Shown here one piece after another: positions 55,978 to 64,000 of a stretch of DNA of 64,000 nt. The stretch is from Symsagittifera roscoffensis (lineage: Eukaryota; Xenacoelomorpha; Acoela; Convolutidae). Every line of letters starts with the position of its first letter. The first letter of the stretch is position 1. The notes under the pieces were generated by a model, which was not told where the DNA came from, did not search any database, and saw only the letters and a program-made list of their open reading frames with translations. A program made the position numbers and the translations under genes. The DNA lies in NCBI RefSeq assembly GCF_963678635.1, contig NC_087063.1, positions 42,794,759 to 42,858,758 on the forward strand. The letters are read 5' to 3'.

Positions 55978-58900
55978 TTACTTATTATATTATTTATAGA
56001 TAATTCTTCATTAAGGATTGTGGATTGGCAAATATCTAGTAATTGGAGTATATTTTTTACACGATATGCTTTTTCGTGTATTGGTAATATTGTAGCGTTG
56101 GTTTCGCAATAGCCTAAAAGTCCTAAAGGTAATGTTACTTGGTAAGGTGTATTGTTGTATACATGTAAGGAAATAATATCTGAATTCGAGTTTTTCAAAT
56201 ATTTTATTGATGAGATTGTGATTTTGAAAAACTTATGAATAGGTTTGAATTCAAAATCTGACATATAAAATTTTTGTTTGTTTTGTTTTTTATCATATTG
56301 GTGAACTTGTTTGATTGAAAAATTATAGATGTTTCCTGATAGTGGTTTCAAGTGTTTTCTTTGTCGGTTATATATTGGGTAAAATTTTGAAAAAAATGGT
56401 GGTTGTTTATTTAATCTTTGAAAAAATGTTAGGGATGTGTCTTTTGTTTTTGTATATTTATCTTTGATTAATATTTTACTATTCAAGATGTTGATTGTTG
56501 GTATATATTTAGAGATAAATGGTATTCCAATGATATTATGTTTAATATCATTGATATGGAATATTTGTTTAAATGGTTTGGTTAAAATTTTGTTTTGCTC
56601 CATTGTTCTTGTGGGGAGAAGAAATAATTGAATTTTTCCGTAGTTTATTAATGTTGATCCTTGTGCTGTTGCTAGTTTGCTGGAGGTTTCAAGAGGTGTT
56701 AGCTTTGGGTGTAAGGTTTTTATTTCATTCCATGTGGGAATGTTTATTATATTTGATTCTGCTCCTGAATCAATTAAAAAATCAATTTCAAGATCTGGTG
56801 GTTGAAATTCTTTGCTTTTTGGACTTTCCAAAAGAAATGGTATTGTCCAAATTTTTTCTTTGGGTTGTTCTTTTTGTATGTTTTGATAGATGTGATTTGT
56901 ATTCAAGCATTTTGTTTTTTCTTTCTCATTGGGTTGGTTTGTATTGTTAATTTCATTAGTTTTTTGTGTCGTCGGTGTGGAATGGACGGGTTCAATATAA
57001 TAATTGTGAAGGAGTTCTGATTGATTCTCATATATGTGTGATGAAAAAGGTTCTTCATATATAACAGGTTCATAGTCATTTTCGACTTTTATCATGTTGA
57101 TGGAGAGAGTGTTTTCTGCATCGCTTTCTGAATCTGATGATCCACAGTTTATTTGGTTGAGTTGTAACGTATCAGTTACTGTGTCATCAATACCTGGAGG
57201 GTCTGATGTTGTTTCTGGATTAGATTGTACTTGATTAATATGTCTTTGATGTTTAGGTGTACTACTTCTGTGGCGATTATTAGAATTATTATAGTTATTA
57301 TTATTCCGGTGTGGTGATTGGGAATAATTTCTATAACGATTATTATAACTTGAGTGTCGATTTTGTGAATTATTTCGCGATCTGTTTTGGTAATTATTGT
57401 TTGGTCTGTTATAGTTCGATCTATTATATGAGTTATTCCTTGATTGATTGTTCGGGTAATTCTGGTTTCGGTTGTTTGAATAACTTCTATTCCGATTATT
57501 TGAGTAGTTTCTATTCCTATTGTATGATGAATTTCGTGATTGATTGTTTGGATAATAATTATTTCTTGATTGGGAATTAGATCTAGAAACAAATCGTTGT
57601 GTATTTGAATGTGATCTGGAGTAGTTATTTCGACTATTTGGTCTATTGTAGTGATTTTGTGATGAATTATGCGTGTTTCTTCGTTCTGGTGATCTTCCTC
57701 TATAACTTGAGTTATATGGTGATTGATTTCTTGTATAATTTGTATTGTTCGGGAGTGGTTTTCTTGAACTGTTGTTGCTGTAGACTGTTTTGTTCGGTAG
57801 ATTTTGATCTTTTTTCATGTATTGATAGAATGATTTATTTGGTTCTTTATATTTTTGAGGTTTATTTTGATTGTCTTGCTGTTTTTGTCTACATTCAGAA
57901 ATACTATGTCCGTATCGTCGGCAACAATTACACCATTTTTTGAAAGATGGTTTGCCTTTAAAGTTTGGGTGTTTTTCGTAAATATTGAGTATTTCAGTGA
58001 TTTTTTCAACGAGATCTGTATCTGATTCCTGTATATTGTTTATATTTGTGGAAGCTGTTTCAATTCTGTTAACGTATTGTAATTTCAGATTTTCCGTTTC
58101 TTCGAGTTTTATTGTGATTTCTGCTTGTTCTAGTTTGTCTACTAGTTTTCGAAAATCTAAATCGGGTTCTCGAATTGACGAAGGATGGGATGCTCTCTTT
58201 TTTATTGCTATTTTCCTTAATTGTGGTGTTAAGGTCATCATTAAGATTTCTGTCATCTTTGTGTTTTTATAGTCATGTGTATTTAATGAATATGCTTTTC
58301 GAACTAGTGTTTCGATTCGTACTGGTAATTGCTTGATGGTTTCGTTTGGTAATCTGCGAATTTCATTACATAAAACTCTTTGTTGTTGTTTGTTTCTTTC
58401 GGAGTCAAACATTTTTGAAAATTCTTGTGTAAATCTTTTCCAATTTGATTTTATTTCTATAGGCAATACTGAAAACCATTTTTGGGCTGCGCCATCTAGA
58501 GTTGTTTGTATTAACGCTGTGCGTCGATGTATCCAGTTTTGATGTAGTGGCGTATTAATTGGTTCAGGTCCTATATTTAAAATCAAATTTGCTGTGACTG
58601 CATTTAAATAGTCTTCTACAGAATATTCAGGGTCTGTTCCTGTGAATACCATTAAAGGTTTATTTGATGTTATTGATGATCCACCCATAAGGTATGGATT
58701 CATCGTCATTTGTAATGATTCTGCTGCATTTGGCATTTGAGAAAAATTTGAAAGTTGATTTCTTGTTATTTCGTGTTGTTGAAGATAATATGGGAGTGGT
58801 ATTTCATTTTGCATTTGTGCTGGTTGGTACGAGTTTGCAATCTTTGGGTTTTGTTGCTGAATTGGTTGAAAAGATTTATTAATTGGGTTTTGTTGTTGAA

Positions 58901-60152
58901 TTGGTTGTTGAATTTGTGTATCTATTGGTTGTGGAGAAAAAATTCTATGATATTTATGTGGTTTCTGTATTCCTTGTCCACGATATTCTTGATCATAGGG
59001 TGTAAATATATCTGGTTGTAAGAAATCATCATCTGAGGATAAGTAATCCATTTGATAAGATGTTTGTTTTTTATTTTTATTTTGTTGAAAAAATGGATAG
59101 TTTTCACTACGATCCTGTGGAGGATGTAAATTTGTTTGGAAATTTACTGAATTAGGTGGTGCCATTGGGTTATCCCAGTTTCGAGATCTTGTATAATTAC
59201 TAAAATTTTTTCGTGGTTGATAATTTGTTTTTGATGGATGTGTGCAATTATAATTATGGTCTGCAAAGTTGTTTCTAGTGAACGTTTTGCGTGTTTTTGG
59301 CGGTATTGTCATGGGTCTGTATGTTTGGTAATCCATGTGTGAATATTTTGGGGCAACCGAAGGTTTAACGGTTGATTGTAATGTTACCTGTGTTTGTGAA
59401 GAATTTGTATTTCTTGGTGTTGTTAAGTTTGGACGTATTGGTGAAATACTTTGTTGTGTAGTTGTTGTGTGTACGATTTCTTCATTTATGAAGTGTGATG
59501 GTGTCTGGATATCTTGTTGAGTAAGATTCCTAGTTCCATTGAGGTTTTCATTGTGTATGACTGTAGAGTTTAAACTATTATTTTGCATATCGGGTAAAAA
59601 TGTATTATAGTTTAATGGTGTTGCATCAATGGTTAATGGTATTACTCGTACATAATCTCTTACATAAGATATCGTACTTGTTGCTTGACTTGAGATTGAT
59701 TGTGGGAAGTTTATGAATGCGGGATGAGACCATTCGGGGTCCCAAACATAGTCTGATTGTTCTGTGATGGCAGTATCATCGTTTGAGTTTTGGGGTCTAA
59801 AATTTTTTCTTGCTTGTGAAATTAAATCAATATTATGTGTGAAATAATCTATTATGAACCATGCCAAGATTTTTTGTAAGTCGTGTTTTGTATGTTGTGA
59901 AACTTCATCTTTCGTGAAATTTTCTTTAATTATATTTAGAAAACTAGAGAGTAGTGTGATTTCATGTCGTACTCTTATATGTTTAGATGTTTCTGTCGGT
60001 GAGACATTTGGTATCTGGATTTCGTTTTCTAGTATCGAGATATAACTATATATTATCGCAAAAACTTCATTGGTGAATATGGAGTTTGCTCTTTGTGAGT
60101 TATGATATGGATGCTTTTTATATATTCTGAGAATACTTTTGAGAATTCTAAA
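55917..60152 (-). CDS. gag-pro: Gag - protease polyprotein (1411 codons open)
   Basis: The frame opens after TGA (60153-60155) and has no ATG for its first ~180 codons, so it likely continues from ORF2 by -1 frameshift or splicing. Positions below are counted from 59867. Capsid-like retrotransposon gag domain at about 400-600 (LMVFTGTDPEYSVEDYLNAV, LDGAAQKWFSVLP, WKRFTQEFSKMF). Zinc knuckle CNCCRRYGHSISEC at about 645-660 (CX2CX4HX4C). A long Asn/Arg/Ser/Tyr repeat tract at about 755-870 (SRNNSYNRSNYN and similar), likely nucleic-acid binding. Aspartic protease FLIDSGAESNIIN at about 1030 with a later NIIGIPFISKY. The ~1300-residue length is far above usual gypsy Gag (300-500). Confidence 0.92.
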   Translation of the reverse strand, partial: FRILKSILRIYKKHPYHNSQRANSIFTNEVFAIIYSYISILENEIQIPNVSPTETSKHIRVRHEITLLSSFLNIIKENFTKDEVSQHTKHDLQKILAWFIIDYFTHNIDLISQARKNFRPQNSNDDTAITEQSDYVWDPEWSHPAFINFPQSISSQATSTISYVRDYVRVIPLTIDATPLNYNTFLPDMQNNSLNSTVIHNENLNGTRNLTQQDIQTPSHFINEEIVHTTTTQQSISPIRPNLTTPRNTNSSQTQVTLQSTVKPSVAPKYSHMDYQTYRPMTIPPKTRKTFTRNNFADHNYNCTHPSKTNYQPRKNFSNYTRSRNWDNPMAPPNSVNFQTNLHPPQDRSENYPFFQQNKNKKQTSYQMDYLSSDDDFLQPDIFTPYDQEYRGQGIQKPHKYHRIFSPQPIDTQIQQPIQQQNPINKSFQPIQQQNPKIANSYQPAQMQNEIPLPYYLQQHEITRNQLSNFSQMPNAAESLQMTMNPYLMGGSSITSNKPLMVFTGTDPEYSVEDYLNAVTANLILNIGPEPINTPLHQNWIHRRTALIQTTLDGAAQKWFSVLPIEIKSNWKRFTQEFSKMFDSERNKQQQRVLCNEIRRLPNETIKQLPVRIETLVRKAYSLNTHDYKNTKMTEILMMTLTPQLRKIAIKKRASHPSSIREPDLDFRKLVDKLEQAEITIKLEETENLKLQYVNRIETASTNINNIQESDTDLVEKITEILNIYEKHPNFKGKPSFKKWCNCCRRYGHSISECRQKQQDNQNKPQKYKEPNKSFYQYMKKDQNLPNKTVYSNNSSRKPLPNNTNYTRNQSPYNSSYRGRSPERRNTHNSSQNHYNRPNSRNNYSRSHSNTQRFVSRSNSQSRNNYYPNNQSRNSSYNRNRNYSNNRNRSYSNNRNQNYPNNQSRNNSYNRSNYNRPNNNYQNRSRNNSQNRHSSYNNRYRNYSQSPHRNNNNYNNSNNRHRSSTPKHQRHINQVQSNPETTSDPPGIDDTVTDTLQLNQINCGSSDSESDAENTLSINMIKVENDYEPVIYEEPFSSHIYENQSELLHNYYIEPVHSTPTTQKTNEINNTNQPNEKEKTKCLNTNHIYQNIQKEQPKEKIWTIPFLLESPKSKEFQPPDLEIDFLIDSGAESNIINIPTWNEIKTLHPKLTPLETSSKLATAQGSTLINYGKIQLFLLPTRTMEQNKILTKPFKQIFHINDIKHNIIGIPFISKYIPTINILNSKILIKDKYTKTKDTSLTFFQRLNKQPPFFSKFYPIYNRQRKHLKPLSGNIYNFSIKQVHQYDKKQNKQKFYMSDFEFKPIHKFFKITISSIKYLKNSNSDIISLHVYNNTPYQVTLPLGLLGYCETNATILPIHEKAYRVKNILQLLDICQSTILNEELSINNIISNENRIRIISQKPHISNLHST

Positions 60153-60457
60153 TCAAGGTCGTCTGTTTGAATTATATATTTACTGTGATTCTGGTTTGGT
60201 GAGCTGAATTCTATGGAGTAGATTCCGTATTGTTGTGTTAGGTTACATATATCTTTTAGATAGTGATCGATAATTTGTCTTTTGATTTTTACATCTGGGA
60301 ACTCTGTTTTACATGGACTGATTCCGGTTTCAAACAAATTTAAGAGTAAATTTTTGCAGAATATATGCTGTCCTCTATCAGTGGTTGCATCTACGATAAA
60401 GGGGAAAATATCATCATCATCTGGACTTTCTTCACCTGGGGTGTGCGTTGAGCTCAT
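60053..60457 (-). CDS. ORF2, 134 residues, upstream of and overlapping gag
   Basis: It starts MSSTHTPGEESPDDDDIF and ends SPMKFLR. It has an acidic N-terminus and mixed folded-looking sequence (NLLLNLFETGISPCK, IKRQIIDHYLKDICNL). It overlaps the preceding ORF1 by 26 bases and the gag frame by 100 bases. Gag is in the -1 frame relative to it, so ORF2 could be the N-terminus of Gag through a frameshift. The closest slip-like heptamer is G_TTT_TTG two codons before its stop. No family recognised. Confidence 0.6.
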   Translation of the reverse strand: MSSTHTPGEESPDDDDIFPFIVDATTDRGQHIFCKNLLLNLFETGISPCKTEFPDVKIKRQIIDHYLKDICNLTQQYGIYSIEFSSPNQNHSKYIIQTDDLDLEFSKVFSEYIKSIHIITHKEQTPYSPMKFLR

Positions 60458-60899
60458 TTTTTCGTTCGATGACTGTTAATATGTAATTATCAATGTGTCT
60501 AATTGGTTGATTCCAATTGTATAAATGTACTGGTTTGTGTTTATACTGCTTTTTTATTCTTCTTTTTCCTCTTTTTGATGAATTTGAAGTTGTTTCTGAG
60601 TCAGAGAAATATAATTGATCGTGAATTGGGCAATTTTTATCTATTGATTCTTTTAGTTTATAAAGTTCGTCTAAACTGTTGGTTTCTGATTCTGAAAATG
60701 CGTTTCGATTTTTTGAAAATCTTTTTCGTGTTATTTGTCTTTGTTTAGTTATTATTTTTCTCTTTAATGTTTGTCGTTTTGTTCTAATGTATCCAACTGT
60801 TTGTGTATGAGGTGTGATTACAAGGTCGTATTTTTTGTTATTTATTTCACAATTGTGTAAAACGATTGTTTGTTTATTTCCTAGGTTTTTAAATGACAT
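60432..60899 (-). CDS. ORF1, 155-residue basic protein
   Basis: The first sizeable ATG frame after the 1.25-kb leader. It starts MSFKNLGNKQTIVLHNC. A strongly basic block (RTKRQTLKRKIITKQRQITR) could be a nuclear or RNA-binding signal. A Ser/Glu-rich middle and a second basic patch (SSKRGKRRIKKQYKHK) follow. Unknown function. Small basic proteins at the 5' end are unusual for Ty3/gypsy elements. Confidence 0.6.
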   Translation of the reverse strand: MSFKNLGNKQTIVLHNCEINNKKYDLVITPHTQTVGYIRTKRQTLKRKIITKQRQITRKRFSKNRNAFSESETNSLDELYKLKESIDKNCPIHDQLYFSDSETTSNSSKRGKRRIKKQYKHKPVHLYNWNQPIRHIDNYILTVIERKNELNAHPR

Positions 60900-61826
60900 A
60901 AGGTTTAGGATGACGGATGCAAAAGGTTGTTAAATGATTTCTATTTGCTTAAACTGTTAGTCCTTACGATTTTTTTGTTAGCCTAACCTGGGTCTATTTG
61001 TTCAGGGTTGGGGAGAAAAGTATATCGATTCCGAAGAATGATTTTATACTTTCTCGTGGCTAGTATAAGCTAAGGTGTTAACTTACTTAATCTTACTTAA
61101 GGGTAGTGATTGTGTTCAGGGTTGGAGAATAGTAAATCGATCCACAGGGTTCAGGTATAATTAGAACGCGAGTAGTTCGTTAGATACTATTTTAAACTTA
61201 CTAAGTCTAAGATTTATCCTGGGTCTGGTAAGAGGTGGGATCAAGTGAAGGATGAATAACCGAAGTTCTTCACTGTTTATCCTAATTTGAATGATTAGTT
61301 TTGTTCAAAAATTTCTATTAGTCCTGGGTTTTTAGAAAGGGTTGGATAGTGAATCGACGTTTGAGGTCGTTAGACACTCGTTTAGTGTGTGGGGGAGAAC
61401 AAAGTTGTTCTTTTTGATCCAAGGATAGGCCTTGATGATCAAGTTTTAAATTTAATTAAATAGAAAATGATTTAAGATCCAAGGATAAGCCTTGATGATC
61501 TGATTTTAAAATTAAGTGAATTTAAGTTTAAAATGTTTTAAATTTGTGTAAAGAATAGATTTAGTATTTTTATGATATTAGTGAGCTTATGATTGCTGTT
61601 ATGTTTAGGCGATGAAGCTGGAACAACAGGATGATTTATAATTACTAATCATTTATTGTCAAGCTACTAATTTTTATTTTGATTTTTCAATAAATATTTT
61701 TCAAACATGTTTTGTATATTACTGCAGAATTTTGGAAAACGATCTGAGATCTTTTTATCAATCGTTATTGTATATTAATAATTTTGTTTAGCGCCTGAAA
61801 TGATTTTGAAGATTGACTTCAAAATT

Positions 61827-62060
61827 TTATGTTTGCAAATGAAAATCTAAATTCATTGCTAGTAGTATTCTAAATACAAAAGTTTGTTCTGGCTTTTGCC
61901 GAACTATCATATAACTATATGGTAAGTTTCTGCTTTGTCGTATGTCGTCTCTGGTTCGAGGTCTTCTTCCAATTCCAGGTAGTTCTGTTATCGTTCGGAA
62001 TAATAGCTCTAATCTATTAAGTCGTAGAGACATTTCAATTAAAATTTTGTCATATAACAT
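61827..62060 (-). CDS. Small leader ORF, 77 residues
   Basis: First ATG downstream of the 5' LTR by position (95 bases inside). Reads MLYDKILIEMSLRLNRLELL, then GIGRRPRTRDDIRQSRN, and ends MNLDFHLQT. It could be an upstream ORF or the exon that supplies the start codon to spliced messages. No direct evidence of either. Confidence 0.3.
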   Translation of the reverse strand: MLYDKILIEMSLRLNRLELLFRTITELPGIGRRPRTRDDIRQSRNLPYSYMIVRQKPEQTFVFRILLAMNLDFHLQT

Positions 62061-62127
62061 TTTGTAAATGTTTTGTCTAAATTCTAATCTATTATTGGTT
62101 AATGCTAAGCTATTAAGGTCTAGTTCG

Positions 62128-62145
62128 AGACTTATGGTCGCACCA
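62128..62145 (-). other. Candidate primer binding site
   Basis: Nine bases inside the 5' LTR, the - strand reads TGGTGCGACCATAAGTCT. The complement ends ...GTCGCACCA, as the 3' end of a tRNA would. I cannot name the tRNA. Confidence 0.45.
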
Positions 62146-62154
62146 GATAAATTA

Positions 62155-62557
62155 TGATCGATGGGTATAACTCATAGAGTAATTTCGGATAGGGTACACC
62201 GTCTGCTCGTCACGCTATCTTATTTTCGGCCGGATAGATTCGTGCAACTTCTTAGTCTAATACCGATCCTAATCTTACTCTTATACTATCTAGTCTCAGG
62301 TTGTTTAACTAGTCTCTGCTAGGCTCAATAGATCTAGGGTATACTGGTTTATTGCGGTTGCTGAAGTACTCGGGAGAGTTCAACTAATTTCTAAGTTAAA
62401 TTCAAATCTCTCTGGTGCTGAAATTACAAGTAATTTCAGCACTTACAAATAAGTGGATTGTTAGTTAGATGGATCATGATTGGTTAATATTAAATACTTT
62501 ACATTGGTAAAATATCTAATTTATCCAATCATAAAATGTAGTTTAGATCAGGTTCCA
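62155..62557 (-). repeat. 5' LTR (403 bp)
   Basis: No difference from the 3' LTR found by eye over 403 bases. Same hairpin (62415-62442), CCAAT motifs and AATAAA. It would contain the promoter. Confidence 0.95.
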
Positions 62558-64000
62558 AATCACACTCACCTTGATTTTCTCGCAATATCTGAATTCATCC
62601 TGCAAGACTTTTTCTAATACTTGCATTTTGTTTCAGGGAAATGAGCAAAATTTGCACTATCGTGGAAATATATTTTCCAATTATTTAAATTATTTTGAAT
62701 GAGATCAGTGATTTTTGTAGTTACTGCTTGTATTCTAGCAGATTTTTAGTAAAATCTTGCTCCAGATTTCGCTGAATAGTGTTTTCCCTAAACGAAGGAT
62801 GAACGAAAATGACATGAGTGCCACGAAGACCAGCAATCATTTCAATTTCCAAAAACTTTTAAAATAGGTAGATTATCGTTTTAGTTTGAAAAAAAACATT
62901 GAACTGTTTGAAAAATAGTGTCACTAAAATTCGGAAGCTAGGTAATTTTTTTTATGAATGAATCTGGGCGAAAAATAACCGAAAGCTGCAAAATCAAATG
63001 TTTGCCCTAAAGGCATGTATTATACATCCTCAGTAAAATTAGTGCCCGGTAAAGAGAATGAATTTTTTGCAAATTTTTTGCAGTATTTGCGTTCTGGAGA
63101 AGACCTATCGATTTCCTTTAAATAAGTTGTTTGGGACTGCATCTTAAAGCTTTTTACTTTGAATATAATTATTGAGGAGTTTCAATGATGCAAGTTTTTA
63201 TTTCTTGCAAGATATGTTTGCAAAAGAAGATATAAAATATTCCGAAATTCTGGCCAAGTTCCTGAGAAATTTTAGTTAAAAGTATAAAACGTCTGACAGG
63301 ATTTTTTGCGAATGATCATTTTCTATTGTTTAAAAGCAAGGTCAGATTTACTGCTAATCATTGACGACCATTATACTTCATTGGCTTTTTGTTTATGGGT
63401 CTTTTTATATATTACGCCCAAAAATCAGTATTTCATAATCTTGAAATGAAACTATTTTGCTTCAACCTGATTGGCCAGTTTTATTGTTCAAAGTGTTTTG
63501 TTCACAATTTTAAATCGAATTACAAATGAGCCGAATCGGCTTAAAATGAGAACTGTTTGGTAAACTACTCAAAATCAGTTCAAAATTGCTTCAGAGTTTT
63601 ACTCAGATTAGAAAAAACACAGAAAACAGTCCCGGGAAAAAATGACCTCCCATGTGGACAATCTCCCTTGATATACCAAGTGATTAATTTCCCTTTAAAA
63701 TCAAATGATAAATTCCATCCGTAAGGCCTGCATGTAATCTGCTTAAATCTGATTGACTGAAAATTATTACTTTTAACCAAGTGATCGCTGTCCCCTAACA
63801 GTGACCAAAATGTCCAAAATGACCGTATCTGCTCAAAGTTCGGCCTGTTAGAAGTCGGCTTAAGAATAAAGTGATCGAATTTGTATTAACGGAATCAATC
63901 AGGGCTATCGCTATATTGCTCTCAGCATTTATTCATTGAAAAATAGAAAATCGAAAAAATTGGGTGGAACAAGTAAAAAGACTTATGGTTATTTAAGAGA
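62558..64000. other. Flank of the large element, no gene seen
   Basis: AT-rich sequence with no recognised motif. The only frames are short, such as 63580-63780. Confidence 0.4.

Larger units (their letters stand above)
60900..62154 (-). other. Retroelement 5' leader with internal repeats
   Basis: Holds degenerate repeats of a GTTCAGGGTTGGGGAGAAAAG...ATCGATTC type at about 61000, 61120 and 61330, and a near-perfect repeat of GATCCAAGGATA.GCCTTGATG at 61418 and 61475. They could serve packaging, dimerisation or internal initiation; that is inference. One small sense ORF (61827-62060) lies at its 5' end. Confidence 0.45.
43662..62557 (-). mobile_element. Complete 18.9-kb envelope-bearing Ty3/gypsy-like LTR retroelement
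   Basis: Bounded by 403-bp LTRs that look identical by eye. The - strand order is leader, ORF1, ORF2, Gag-protease, RT-RNase H, integrase, two small hydrophobic ORFs, a methionine-less frame, Env, a post-env frame, and a 602-residue ORF. RT-RNH followed by integrase is the Ty3/gypsy (Metaviridae) order. The length is far above the 5-12 kb of usual animal gypsy elements, mainly because of accessory frames and a 1.25-kb leader. LTR identity implies a recent insertion. I do not see a target-site duplication at its borders. Confidence 0.92.

Noticed and set aside
43650..62570. Target-site duplication AAATC at the large element
   Set aside because: AAATC occurs near both borders but is not adjacent to the LTR on either side, so it is coincidence.

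Overview
This window is AT-rich animal nuclear DNA of an unidentified invertebrate-like genome. It has GT-AG introns, kilobase-sized introns packed with repeats, LINE, MITE and tRNA-related repeats, and two copies of a very large LTR retroelement. Only two host genes can be supported. One is an OTUD7/Cezanne-type OTU deubiquitinase on the + strand, exons between about 3135 and 17352, whose N-terminal exons lie left of the window. The other is an intronless + strand gene (23357-25255) for a low-complexity protein with a short coiled coil and a BEN-like C-terminal region.

Layout. 1-3063: 3' end of a retroelement copy in + orientation, ending in an LTR that stops less than 100 bases before an OTUD7 exon. 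3135-17352: five OTUD7 exons. Their introns carry recurring repeat families (called R1, R2 and R3 here), hairpin elements, and a TG...CA-bounded duplication that encloses a decayed gag remnant and overlaps the last exon. 17416-17853: a small element with G-tract terminal inverted repeats. 17854-20490: a frameshifted, end-truncated LINE on the - strand. 20491-23356: no gene seen. 23357-25255: the BEN-like gene. 26550-43661: repeats only, including nested R1/R2 elements, two mariner-type palindromic MITEs (28326-29051, 39626-40363), a three-unit 2.3-2.6 kb tandem array (29267-36520) and a short-period tandem array (37855-38440). 43662-62557: an 18.9 kb LTR retroelement on the - strand. 62558-64000: no gene seen.

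The large element is the centrepiece. Its two 403-bp LTRs look identical, so it is young. Reading 5' to 3' on the - strand: leader with repeats, ORF1, ORF2, Gag-protease, reverse transcriptase-RNase H, integrase, two small hydrophobic ORFs, a 377-codon reading frame with no methionine codon, an envelope-like glycoprotein, a short frame continuing in phase after the env stop, and a 602-residue protein of unknown function whose stop codon is followed at once by a small intron. The enzymatic core is Ty3/gypsy-like. The envelope plus several accessory frames gives a complex-retrovirus-like organisation. Frames lacking ATG, the overlaps between frames and the visible splice sites suggest that expression depends on splicing and/or frameshifting. 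The second copy at the left edge shows mostly silent change in a sampled stretch of the 602-residue frame, so that protein appears to have been under selection.
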